From positions 1-33,611 of the forward strand of contig JAGWUI010000026.1 of assembly GCA_028868515.1 (NCBI GenBank): 33,611 nucleotides of DNA, in the 5' to 3' direction. The notes below the pieces were generated by a model, which did no database searches, was not told the DNA's origin, and worked only from the letters and a program-made list of their open reading frames with translations. The position numbers were made by a program, and so were the translations under genes. Shown piece after piece: positions 26,311 to 33,611 of this stretch. Source of the stretch: Gammaproteobacteria bacterium (lineage in GTDB: Bacteria > Pseudomonadota > Gammaproteobacteria > Pseudomonadales > Moraxellaceae). Positions within the stretch are counted from its first letter, which is position 1; the number at the start of each line of letters is the position of its first letter.

Positions 26311-26622
26311 CTACCAAAACTCCACCCTAACCGCATCAAACGCAGGCATTTCATACGGATGTGCAGCACGTAGCGCATCAATCACGGCATGAATAAACTC
26401 ATCTTCAACGACTGTTTCGACACGCCATTCTGGTACTTTTTCTAGCTCACCGACCTCACCAATAAAAGGCGTTGCACCTTTTAACGGCTGAAACTGACCC
26501 TGCCCCATGACTTGCCAACTACAAGAATCATAAGTCTCATAACGCCCTGCACCCGCTGCAAAAATCGCTTGCTTTACAACTTCAACATGCGAGTCAGGGA
26601 CGTATAGAGTCAGTTTATACAT
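26311..26622 (-). CDS. NIF3-like (YqfO C-terminal domain) protein
   Basis: The 103-residue protein is the stand-alone YqfO/CutA-like insert domain of the NIF3 family: MYKLTLYVPDSHVEVVKQAI, GAGRYETYDSCSW, FQPLKGATPFIGEVGELEKV and AHPYEMPAFDAVRVEFW. The ferredoxin-like fold resembles CutA and PII, but no reaction is established for the isolated domain. It lies 15 bases after purL on the same strand; CTTCGC and GCGAAG (26627-26650) form a small hairpin that spans the purL stop codon. Co-transcription with purL is likely. Family assignment is good, function unknown. Confidence 0.85.
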   Translation of the reverse strand: MYKLTLYVPDSHVEVVKQAIFAAGAGRYETYDSCSWQVMGQGQFQPLKGATPFIGEVGELEKVPEWRVETVVEDEFIHAVIDALRAAHPYEMPAFDAVRVEFW

Positions 26623-26637
26623 AACGCTTCGCCAGCA

Positions 26638-29600
26638 TTAACCAGCGAAGACACGCGCATTTCTAAACAAACGTAACCACGCACCATCTTCCGTCCAATC
26701 TTCAGGCTTCCAGCTATGCTGCAACGCGCGTACGTTGCGCTCTGGATGCGGCATCAGCAATGTCGCGCGACCATCGAGAGAAGTTACGCCAGTAATCGCT
26801 TCTGGAGAACCGTTTGGATTGAGTGGATAAGTCTGCGTAGGATTGCCATGACTATCAACAAAACGCATCAAGACTTGCTCTTGTGCATTAAGCGCTGCCA
26901 ATTGATCCGCAGTCGCATCAACACGACCTTCACCATGCGCCACAACGATTGGCAAAATCGATCCCGCCATACCATCGAGCAATACTGAACGTGATTTCTC
27001 AACACGCACGTTAACCGCACGCGCTTCAAAAGATTCACTGGTATTACGTCTAAAACGTGGGAACAACTCAGCACCCGGAATAAGCGTATTAAGCTGTGAC
27101 AACATTTGGCAACCGTTACACACGCCTAATGTGAAGGTTTCGCTACGATGGAAAAAACTTTCAAATTGATCACGAAGTTTTGCATGGTAAAGCACTGATT
27201 TTGCCCAACCACCGCCTGCGCCCAATACATCACCATAACTAAAGCCACCACAAGCAACGAGTCCTTGGAAATCATCCAAACGCACGCGCCCAGCCAGCAA
27301 ATCACTCATGTGAACATCATAAGTCGAGAACCCAACACGATCAAAAGCCGCAGCCATTTCGATCTGACCATTCACACCTTGCTCACGCAAGATCGCAACC
27401 TTAGGTTGATTCAAATTCAGGAATGGCGCTTCGATTGGTTCATTCAAATCAAAAGTTGGCTCTGCAATCAAACCTTGATGAGAAGCATCGCTGATCAATG
27501 CAAACTCTTGATCCGCACAATCGCTATTGTCGCGTAGACGTTGAATCTGATGACTTGCTTTCGCCCATGCAGTTTGCAATTCAACACGTGGCAAGCTCAA
27601 ACCTGCAACAGTTAAAGTATCAGAGTTATTCACTGTACCAACGATTGAAATCGCATTCGCAATTGGTGAATCAGCAAGTTGGGCTTGAAGCGCTGTCCAA
27701 TCACTCAGACGAACCTGAACCACACAACCCACTTCTTCAGCAAACAACTCTGCAACTGCATTTTGACCAACCCTGAGGTCAACACCCAAACGGCTTGCAA
27801 ACATCATTTCAGCAACGGTTGCGAGCAATCCACCATCCGAAATATCGTGGTATGCCAACAATTTACCTTGCTTCGTCCAATCTTGAACCAAATTAAACAA
27901 TGCTTTCAAATCGCTGATTTGATCTAAATCAGCAGTCACTTCACCAAGATGGTTATAAACAGTTGTCAGTACTGACGCGCCTAGACGGAATTGGCCACGT
28001 GACAAATCAATACGAACCAGAACGCTTTCGTCTTCTGTCTTGCGCAATTCAGGAGTTACATGTAACCGAACATCTAGCACAGGCGCAAACGCAGTCACGA
28101 TCAGAGACATTGGTGATGTCACTGCTTTATCCACACCATCATCTTGCCAAGTAGTACGCATTGACAATGAGTCTTTACCCACTGGAATCGCAATATCGAG
28201 CTCTGGGCAAAGTTCCATACCGATGGTACGAACCGCCTCAAACAACGCTTGATCTTCACCCGGTTGTCCTGCCGCAGCCATCCAGTTTGCAGATAATTTA
28301 ATATCGCCCAAATGATCGATTGGCGTAGAAGCCAAATTGGTAATCGCCTCTGCTACACACAGACGTGCAGATGCTGATGGATTAAGCAATGCCACAGGTG
28401 GGCGCTCGCCCATACTCATCACTTCACCAGTGGTCGATTGATGACCTGTGACCGTTACCGCGCAGTCAGCAACAGGAACCTGCCAACGACCAACCATTTG
28501 ATCACGCGCGACATAACCTGTAATCGAACGATCGCCGATCGTGATCAAGAATGACTTACTTGCAACAGTCGGATGACGTAAAACGCGGAAAATCGCATCT
28601 TTCAGATCGACAGTACTTGGATCAAACTTGGTGCCGACACGCTGAATTTCTTCATATTGACGTTGCAATCTTGGTGCACCACCGAGCATGACTTGCATCG
28701 GGATATCGACAGGATTATTGTCGAAGTGTGGATCACTGACCGTCAAATGACGCACTTCAGTCGCATCACCAAGTACCGCAAACGGACAACGCTCACGCGC
28801 ACACAAGCTTTCAAATAATTTCAATGACTCAGGACGAATCGCAAGAACATAACGTTCCTGTGCTTCATTCGACCAGATTTCCATTGGCGACATGCCAGCT
28901 TCAAGCGATGGAATCTTACGCAAATTCAGCGTTGCACCGAGTTTATGATCATTAACCAACTCAGGCATCGCGTTAGACAAACCGCCCGCGCCGACATCAT
29001 GAATCGACACGATTGGATTGGATTCCTCTAAGCCCCAACATGCGTCAATGACTTCTTGGCAACGACGTTCCATTTCTGGGTTTTCGCGTTGTACCGAAGC
29101 AAAATCAAGCTGTTCGCCCATCGTGCCACTATCTACACTCGACGCAGCACCACCACCTAACCCAATCAATAGCGCAGGACCACCCAAAACAATGAGTAAA
29201 TCACCTTCTTGAATTGGCAATTTCTCTACATGGTCTGGGCGAATATTACCGTAGCCACCCGCGATCATAATTGGCTTGTGGAAGCCGCGAACATTACCAT
29301 TCACGTTTAATTCAAAAGTACGGAAATAACCACAAAGGTTCGGGCGACCAAATTCATTATTAAATGCCGCAGCACCCAATGGACCATCGGTCATGATTTG
29401 TAACGGCGAAGCCATCCGTGTAGGTTTACCATATTCCGCACCAACCTTATCTTCCCAAGGTTCAAGTGCACCAGGAATATTCAGGTTAGAAACGGTAAAA
29501 CCTGCTAAACCCGCTTTTGGCTTACCACCACGACCAGTCGCACCTTCATCACGAATTTCACCGCCAGAACCTGTCGCAGCACCAGCAAATGGCGCAATCG

Positions 29601-30483
29601 CTGTTGGATGATTGTGAGTTTCGACTTTCATCAGGATATGCGTGGCTTGGTTGGTGTAGTTATATTGATGTTGTTTGCCCTGCGGATAAAAACGCGCAGC
29701 AGAAGCACCAACAATCACTGACGCGTTATCTTTATATGCAGACAACACATTTTCAGGAGATTGTTTATAGGTATTTTTAATCATTTGGAATAATGATAAT
29801 GGCTGTTTTTCACCATTCACTGTCCATTCCGCATTAAAGATTTTATGACGGCAATGTTCTGAATTGGCCTGCGCAAACATCATCAGTTCGATGTCGTTTG
29901 GATTACGGCTCATGCGTGTAAACGCATCAGTTAAATAATCAATTTCATCAATGGATAACGCGAAGCCAAACTCTTTATTAGCCTCAATTAAAGCATCACG
30001 ACCACGACCCAGAATATCAATACTATTCAATGGTTTTGGTGATGTTACATGAAACAATTGCTGTGCTTGATCAACATCATCAAATACAGTTTCAGTCATG
30101 CGATCATGCAAAACGGCTTTCAGTTCTTTCGTCACACTGCTGACACCACGGAGGGTGTACAGTATGCCGCGTTCAAGACGATTTACAGGTACATCGCAGT
30201 TATTAAAAATATCAGTTGCTTTAGAAGACCACGGAGAAATCGTTCCCAGACGCGGTGTCACCAGTATTTGAACGCTATCAGCATCTTTCGTTTGTACCGC
30301 AAACGTTTGATCGTCGTTCAGTAGACCGACCGCAGCTTTCAGCTGTTGATCTGCTAAAGGCGCATCAAAAAAGTAGAGAAACTGACTATCAATCCCCGTT
30401 ACAGGTGCAATATTTGCTAGACGGGAGAGCAACTGACGTTGCTTGAAGGTAGAGAGTGCAGGCGCACCAGCCACGATAAACAT
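26638..30483 (-). CDS. purL: Phosphoribosylformylglycinamidine synthase (FGAM synthetase)
   Basis: PurL catalyses the ATP- and glutamine-dependent fourth step of purine synthesis, converting FGAR to FGAM. This is the large single-chain form (1281 residues; E. coli has 1295). The N-terminal PurS-like domain is followed by the duplicated AIR-synthase-like halves, with [20 protein letters not shown] in the first and [14 protein letters not shown] in the second. The glutaminase domain begins near 1027 ([14 protein letters not shown]) with Cys1122 in GVCNGCQML, His1246 and Glu1248 in MPHPERN. ATG at 30483 has GGAG eleven bases upstream. It is complete with no frameshift. A NIF3-like gene follows closely. 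Confidence 0.99.
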   Translation of the reverse strand: MFIVAGAPALSTFKQRQLLSRLANIAPVTGIDSQFLYFFDAPLADQQLKAAVGLLNDDQTFAVQTKDADSVQILVTPRLGTISPWSSKATDIFNNCDVPVNRLERGILYTLRGVSSVTKELKAVLHDRMTETVFDDVDQAQQLFHVTSPKPLNSIDILGRGRDALIEANKEFGFALSIDEIDYLTDAFTRMSRNPNDIELMMFAQANSEHCRHKIFNAEWTVNGEKQPLSLFQMIKNTYKQSPENVLSAYKDNASVIVGASAARFYPQGKQHQYNYTNQATHILMKVETHNHPTAIAPFAGAATGSGGEIRDEGATGRGGKPKAGLAGFTVSNLNIPGALEPWEDKVGAEYGKPTRMASPLQIMTDGPLGAAAFNNEFGRPNLCGYFRTFELNVNGNVRGFHKPIMIAGGYGNIRPDHVEKLPIQEGDLLIVLGGPALLIGLGGGAASSVDSGTMGEQLDFASVQRENPEMERRCQEVIDACWGLEESNPIVSIHDVGAGGLSNAMPELVNDHKLGATLNLRKIPSLEAGMSPMEIWSNEAQERYVLAIRPESLKLFESLCARERCPFAVLGDATEVRHLTVSDPHFDNNPVDIPMQVMLGGAPRLQRQYEEIQRVGTKFDPSTVDLKDAIFRVLRHPTVASKSFLITIGDRSITGYVARDQMVGRWQVPVADCAVTVTGHQSTTGEVMSMGERPPVALLNPSASARLCVAEAITNLASTPIDHLGDIKLSANWMAAAGQPGEDQALFEAVRTIGMELCPELDIAIPVGKDSLSMRTTWQDDGVDKAVTSPMSLIVTAFAPVLDVRLHVTPELRKTEDESVLVRIDLSRGQFRLGASVLTTVYNHLGEVTADLDQISDLKALFNLVQDWTKQGKLLAYHDISDGGLLATVAEMMFASRLGVDLRVGQNAVAELFAEEVGCVVQVRLSDWTALQAQLADSPIANAISIVGTVNNSDTLTVAGLSLPRVELQTAWAKASHQIQRLRDNSDCADQEFALISDASHQGLIAEPTFDLNEPIEAPFLNLNQPKVAILREQGVNGQIEMAAAFDRVGFSTYDVHMSDLLAGRVRLDDFQGLVACGGFSYGDVLGAGGGWAKSVLYHAKLRDQFESFFHRSETFTLGVCNGCQMLSQLNTLIPGAELFPRFRRNTSESFEARAVNVRVEKSRSVLLDGMAGSILPIVVAHGEGRVDATADQLAALNAQEQVLMRFVDSHGNPTQTYPLNPNGSPEAITGVTSLDGRATLLMPHPERNVRALQHSWKPEDWTEDGAWLRLFRNARVFAG

Positions 30484-30777
30484 ACTAGGACGAGCTCCAT
30501 TAACAATCTTAGGACTGCTAAAGCCTTAAAAAGAAGTCGCCTATGATACGCGCGTTTGCAATTTGGCTCTAGTGTCTTGTTTAACTAAAGCAACGATTCT
30601 CGATAAAACAATGGCAATACACTCTCATTTTCAATTGCTTTTACATCACAATATGACATATTGGTGCATTTCTTGCTTTCTTAGTTGTAGGTTGTCATTA
30701 GTTCAGTGACATACCCACTCAGTCATGAATACAGTAGTATTAAACTCATCTCTAATAAACATTTTAGGAATCTTTAC

Positions 30778-31578
30778 ATGAATTTTTATTGTTCAAAAAA
30801 ACAAAACGTTATTGCCGCCGCACTCCTCTTACCTATTTTGATAACACCTGTTTTAAGCCACGCTGAAACTGTGACAGTATTTGCTGCCGCAAGTTTAAAT
30901 AACGCACTCACTGAAATTGCGCAAGGCTACGAAGCGACACATCCTACTGATAAAATTCAAACTTCGTTTGCTGCATCATCTACACTCGCCAAACAAATTC
31001 AGCTTGGTGCACCAGCGCAGATATTCATCTCAGCAGATGAACCTTGGATGGATGCATTAGCAAAATCAAATCTACTCATTGAAAAAAGCCGCGTAGATCT
31101 ATTAGCCAATCAGTTAGTTTTAATTACGCCTAAAGATCAACCCTTTCCAGTCATCATGGATAAAAGCTTCCATTTACCACTCGCCTTTACAGGAAAAATT
31201 TGTCTCGGTAATCCTGACAGCGTTCCAGCAGGCAAATATGCCAAACAATCACTGATTACAATGGGATGGTGGGATGGACTGCAATCGCGTGTTGTTCCCA
31301 CTGAAGATGTTCGTAGCGCACTCGCCTTTGTCGCACGAGGTGAATGCCCTGCAGGTGCTGTCTATACAACCGATGCAATGATTAGTGATAAAGTCAAAAT
31401 CATTGGAACATTCCCAAATAACAGCCATGCACCCATTACCTATCCACTTGCATTGCTAAAAACTACAGAAAATCAAACAAAAGCCACCCCATCCAGCCAG
31501 CAATTCTGGCAATATCTACAACAACCTGCCGCACAAAAGATTTTTCATAAATATGGCTTTGGTGCAGTTAAACATTGA
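30778..31578 (+). CDS. modA: Molybdate ABC transporter, periplasmic binding protein
   Basis: ModA captures molybdate (and tungstate) in the periplasm for the ModBC importer. The 266-residue precursor has a signal peptide (residues 1-28, hydrophobic AAALLLPILITPVL, cleavage likely after SHA) and then the ModA start ETVTVFAAASLNNALTEIAQ. The oxyanion-binding elements FAASSTLAKQI and GNPDSVPAGKYAKQSL are visible. AGGAAT lies six bases before the ATG at 30778; the open frame upstream is not family-like. modB and modC follow on the same strand. No ModE-like box was found in the 294 bases upstream, which are shared with purL and otherwise show nothing recognisable. Confidence 0.95.
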   Translation: MNFYCSKKQNVIAAALLLPILITPVLSHAETVTVFAAASLNNALTEIAQGYEATHPTDKIQTSFAASSTLAKQIQLGAPAQIFISADEPWMDALAKSNLLIEKSRVDLLANQLVLITPKDQPFPVIMDKSFHLPLAFTGKICLGNPDSVPAGKYAKQSLITMGWWDGLQSRVVPTEDVRSALAFVARGECPAGAVYTTDAMISDKVKIIGTFPNNSHAPITYPLALLKTTENQTKATPSSQQFWQYLQQPAAQKIFHKYGFGAVKH

Positions 31579-31608
31579 CCCTCTTGAATCGCGCGATGAA
31601 TCGAATAC

Positions 31609-32319
31609 ATGAGTAGTTTATTCACCAGCTTATCACCAGTTGAAATACGCGCTTTGTGGCTCTCGCTCAAAGTTGCGTTCTGGTGCACGCTTCTGGGTGC
31701 ACTGCCCGCGATTGGCTTAGCGTGGGTGTTGGCACGACGCAACTTCTGGGGAAAATCACTCCTTGAAGCATTTGTTTATTTACCGATGATTTTGCCACCT
31801 GTGGTTCTCGGCTATTTACTTTTGGTCATGTTTGGGCGCAATGGCTGGATTGGACAATGGCTACAACCTCTAGGCATCCAACTCGCCTTTCACTGGACAG
31901 GCGCAGTTCTGGCTTCATGGCTCATGAGCTTACCGTTATTTGTTCAACCTATTCGTTTGGCTCTGCAAAACGTCGATGTTCGATTAGAACAAGCGGCGCA
32001 AACTCTCGGCGCAAGTCCGTGGCGAGCTTTTCTGACGATTACCATTCCACTGTGTATGCCAGCAATTCTCATGGGTGCAGTATTAGCATTTGGGCGTAGT
32101 CTCGGTGAATTTGGTGCGACGATTACTTTTGTTGGAAATATTGATGGCGAAACGCGGACGCTACCACTTGCAATCTATGCAGCAATTCAATCTCCTGATG
32201 GTGAGACATTAGCATTACGTTTGGTGATTTTATCCATCATTGTTGCACTATTCACACTTGGAGCAAGTCAATGGCTTGCTCGTCGCAGCCACCAACGCTT
32301 GGGCTACCGCGATGTCTAA
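31609..32319 (+). CDS. modB: Molybdate ABC transporter permease
   Basis: ModB is the membrane channel of the importer. The 236-residue protein has five to six membrane helices (starting about 16-36 and 49-74) and the conserved cytoplasmic EAA loop LEQAAQTLGASPWRAF, which docks on ModC, followed by FGRSLGEFGATITFVGN, a ModB signature. It starts 30 bases after modA, with only a weak ribosome site, and its last 8 bases overlap modC, so the three genes form one operon with coupled translation. Confidence 0.95.
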   Translation: MSSLFTSLSPVEIRALWLSLKVAFWCTLLGALPAIGLAWVLARRNFWGKSLLEAFVYLPMILPPVVLGYLLLVMFGRNGWIGQWLQPLGIQLAFHWTGAVLASWLMSLPLFVQPIRLALQNVDVRLEQAAQTLGASPWRAFLTITIPLCMPAILMGAVLAFGRSLGEFGATITFVGNIDGETRTLPLAIYAAIQSPDGETLALRLVILSIIVALFTLGASQWLARRSHQRLGYRDV

Positions 32320-32974
32320 CCATCTTTCATTTGATCTTTTTTTAAAGCGTGGCAACGCATCTCATCAATTCAAGCTCAACATGCAAGGTAGCTTCAAAGC
32401 CCCAATTACGGCAATTTGCGGCGCATCGGGCGCAGGAAAATCCACATTACTCACTCTCTTTGCTGGTTTACTCGAACCAATGCATGGCTTTGCTTGCTTA
32501 AACGACGATACATTAGTTGATACCGCACAGGATATTTTTATTCCACCGCATTTAAGACATATTGGACTTATGTGGCAGGACGGACAGCTATTCCCACATC
32601 TCTCTGTCCGCGAAAATTTGCTCTACGGCTATCATCTACAAACCGCCGAAAGTCGCCGATTTAGTCCTGAATCTGTGATTGAACTTCTAGAAATTGAAAA
32701 ACTACTTAATCAACAACCCAGACATTTATCAGGTGGTGAGCGTCAACGTGTCGCACTTGGCAGAACATTGCTATCAATGCCGCGATTATTGTTATTAGAT
32801 GAACCGCTGAACGCCTTAAACTATTCGCTCAAACAACCGATTTTGCAATTCCTAAAAGAAGTGCCAGAGCGTTTTAATATTCCATTAGTTTATGTCACTC
32901 ACCAGATGGATGAGGCAAAGACTTTAGGCGCGGAAACATGGATGTGTGAAGATGGGAAGTTGTTTCAGGTTTGA
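32312..32974 (+). CDS. modC: Molybdate ABC transporter ATP-binding protein, short form
   Basis: The 220-residue ATPase has Walker A GASGAGKS (37-44), the Q-loop Gln89 in MWQDGQLFPHLSV, the signature LSGGERQRVALGR (139-151), Walker B LLLLDEP (159-165) and switch His197 in VTHQMDEA. ModC usually continues for about 130 more residues with a molybdate-sensing TOBE/Mop domain; this one stops right after the ATPase core (EDGKLFQV). The D-loop is LNALN, with Asn170 where Asp is usual (SALD). The ATG at 32312 lies inside the end of modB and gives the proper N-terminus; the frame is open further upstream. Placement with modA and modB supports the name, but product inhibition by molybdate is probably absent. 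Confidence 0.9.
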   Translation: MSNHLSFDLFLKRGNASHQFKLNMQGSFKAPITAICGASGAGKSTLLTLFAGLLEPMHGFACLNDDTLVDTAQDIFIPPHLRHIGLMWQDGQLFPHLSVRENLLYGYHLQTAESRRFSPESVIELLEIEKLLNQQPRHLSGGERQRVALGRTLLSMPRLLLLDEPLNALNYSLKQPILQFLKEVPERFNIPLVYVTHQMDEAKTLGAETWMCEDGKLFQV

Positions 32975-33011
32975 TGTGAAAAATTAAATATAATACTGAT
33001 GCATAAAATTT

Positions 33012-33611
33012 ATGAATATAGATGAAAAATTAATTCAAATGATCGAATCTGCTTTCTGTGATGTTAAGCTCGGAGACGAATACACATTACTTGAAGAGGA
33101 TTTCTATGACTCAGCAGGAGTCCGACGACACTTTGACCAGCTTGGTTCTGATCCATTAAAGGTCTATATTGGCAAAGATTTCGGGATTGAATTTAGCGAA
33201 CTCAAACAAGAAATTCTAGAAATGCCTTATTGGCCTGAAAGCAGTAAGCAAATCGCTTTAATTGCTTTAAATAACAGGCAAAAAGCAATTAACCAATTTG
33301 ATTCATGGAGAGAAATAAGTTATGAGTATCTGAATGCTCATTTAGCTGCCATTTTTCTTTCGCCAAAGGCCTTTCGATATTATCTTCCTGCTGCAATAAC
33401 AATATTCATTAGGAACAATCGAAACTATCAATATTGCGACTTTTTCAACAGTATCGAATTTATTCTATTACACAACTCAGGCGAATACATAAAGCTATTT
33501 AATACAGACCAACTTCGCTGTGTTTGCAGTTTCTTAGAGAGCTGTAATAACCTAGATAAAGAACAAGTTGATTCAACAATAAAACAAATCAAATTAAAGA
33601 TTTCAAATCAG
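33012..33611 (+). CDS. Unknown cytosolic protein, DUF6714-like, cut by right edge
   Basis: The frame is open from the ATG at 33012 to the last base of the window, 200 codons with no stop, so the gene continues beyond. The translation begins MNIDEKLIQMIESAFCDVKL, has WREISYEYLNAHLAAIFLSP and then the striking FRYYLPAAITIFIRNN (about 119-134), and is rich in Asn, Gln, Phe and Ile. It resembles the DUF6714 style (short acidic start, then a 'leaf' around a YYLPA motif), but this assignment is from memory of the family and is uncertain. No signal or membrane span is clear. It lies 37 bases after modC; codon usage is more AT-rich than that operon, so it may be a separate, accessory gene. No Shine-Dalgarno. 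Confidence 0.6.
   Translation, partial: MNIDEKLIQMIESAFCDVKLGDEYTLLEEDFYDSAGVRRHFDQLGSDPLKVYIGKDFGIEFSELKQEILEMPYWPESSKQIALIALNNRQKAINQFDSWREISYEYLNAHLAAIFLSPKAFRYYLPAAITIFIRNNRNYQYCDFFNSIEFILLHNSGEYIKLFNTDQLRCVCSFLESCNNLDKEQVDSTIKQIKLKISNQ

Noticed and set aside
26716-30446. Many frames of 60-90 codons opposite or inside purL
   Set aside because: purL is complete and conserved throughout; these are by-products of its sequence.
30535-30575. PurR-like half site (GCAAACG) upstream of purL
   Set aside because: Only one half matches the E. coli operator, and a PurR in this lineage is not assured.

Overview
This looks like a chromosomal core segment of a gammaproteobacterium, most likely a Moraxellaceae member (Acinetobacter or a close relative). 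The main reasons are a HemJ-type protoporphyrinogen oxidase instead of HemG/HemY, a ybaB-recR pair, an rnd-ycgL pair, ilvI-ilvH-ilvC in one block, a short str ribosomal cluster, and an AT-leaning composition. The genus is an inference from protein style and gene order, not a database result. No rRNA, tRNA, CRISPR array, insertion sequence or prophage was seen.

Layout. Positions 1-3900 hold the str cluster on the minus strand: rpsL, rpsG, fusA and the first codons of tuf. It carries more regulatory sequence than expected. There is a promoter whose predicted start lies at the foot of a terminator-like hairpin before rpsL, an intrinsic terminator after rpsG, a separate promoter plus two stacked hairpins before fusA, and an inverted repeat before tuf. 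Positions 4001-5029 hold an EcsC-family gene. After a 665-base gap come fabB and hemJ on the plus strand, then a tiny membrane ORF.

Positions 7755-11915 are five co-directional minus-strand genes: rnd, ycgL, a small membrane protein, a MoxR ATPase and a CoxE-type VWA protein. Next come ybaB-recR and metZ on the minus strand. Diverging from metZ are a PhaC-like alpha/beta hydrolase, earP and efp on the plus strand. earP-efp is a matched pair: EF-P carries Arg32, the residue that EarP rhamnosylates. An HhH (Cdd1-like) gene converges on a membrane protein with five exact-length 20-residue repeats (18255-18989). An alpha/beta hydrolase and a SUKH (SMI1/KNR4) protein with a Tat-like N-terminus follow.

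Positions 21085-24568 encode branched-chain amino acid synthesis (ilvI-ilvH translationally coupled, then ilvC with its own terminator). A small accessory patch (24600-26271) holds an unidentified protein and a higB-higA toxin-antitoxin pair with a clear operator. A NIF3/YqfO-like gene follows purL. Finally modA-modB-modC encode a molybdate importer whose ATPase is short, and a cytosolic protein of unknown role runs off the right edge.

There is no single large undescribed system visible. The best leads are the 20-residue-repeat membrane protein, the str leader architecture, the 51-bp hairpin after recR, the degenerate PhaC-like nucleophile box, and the secreted-looking SUKH protein.
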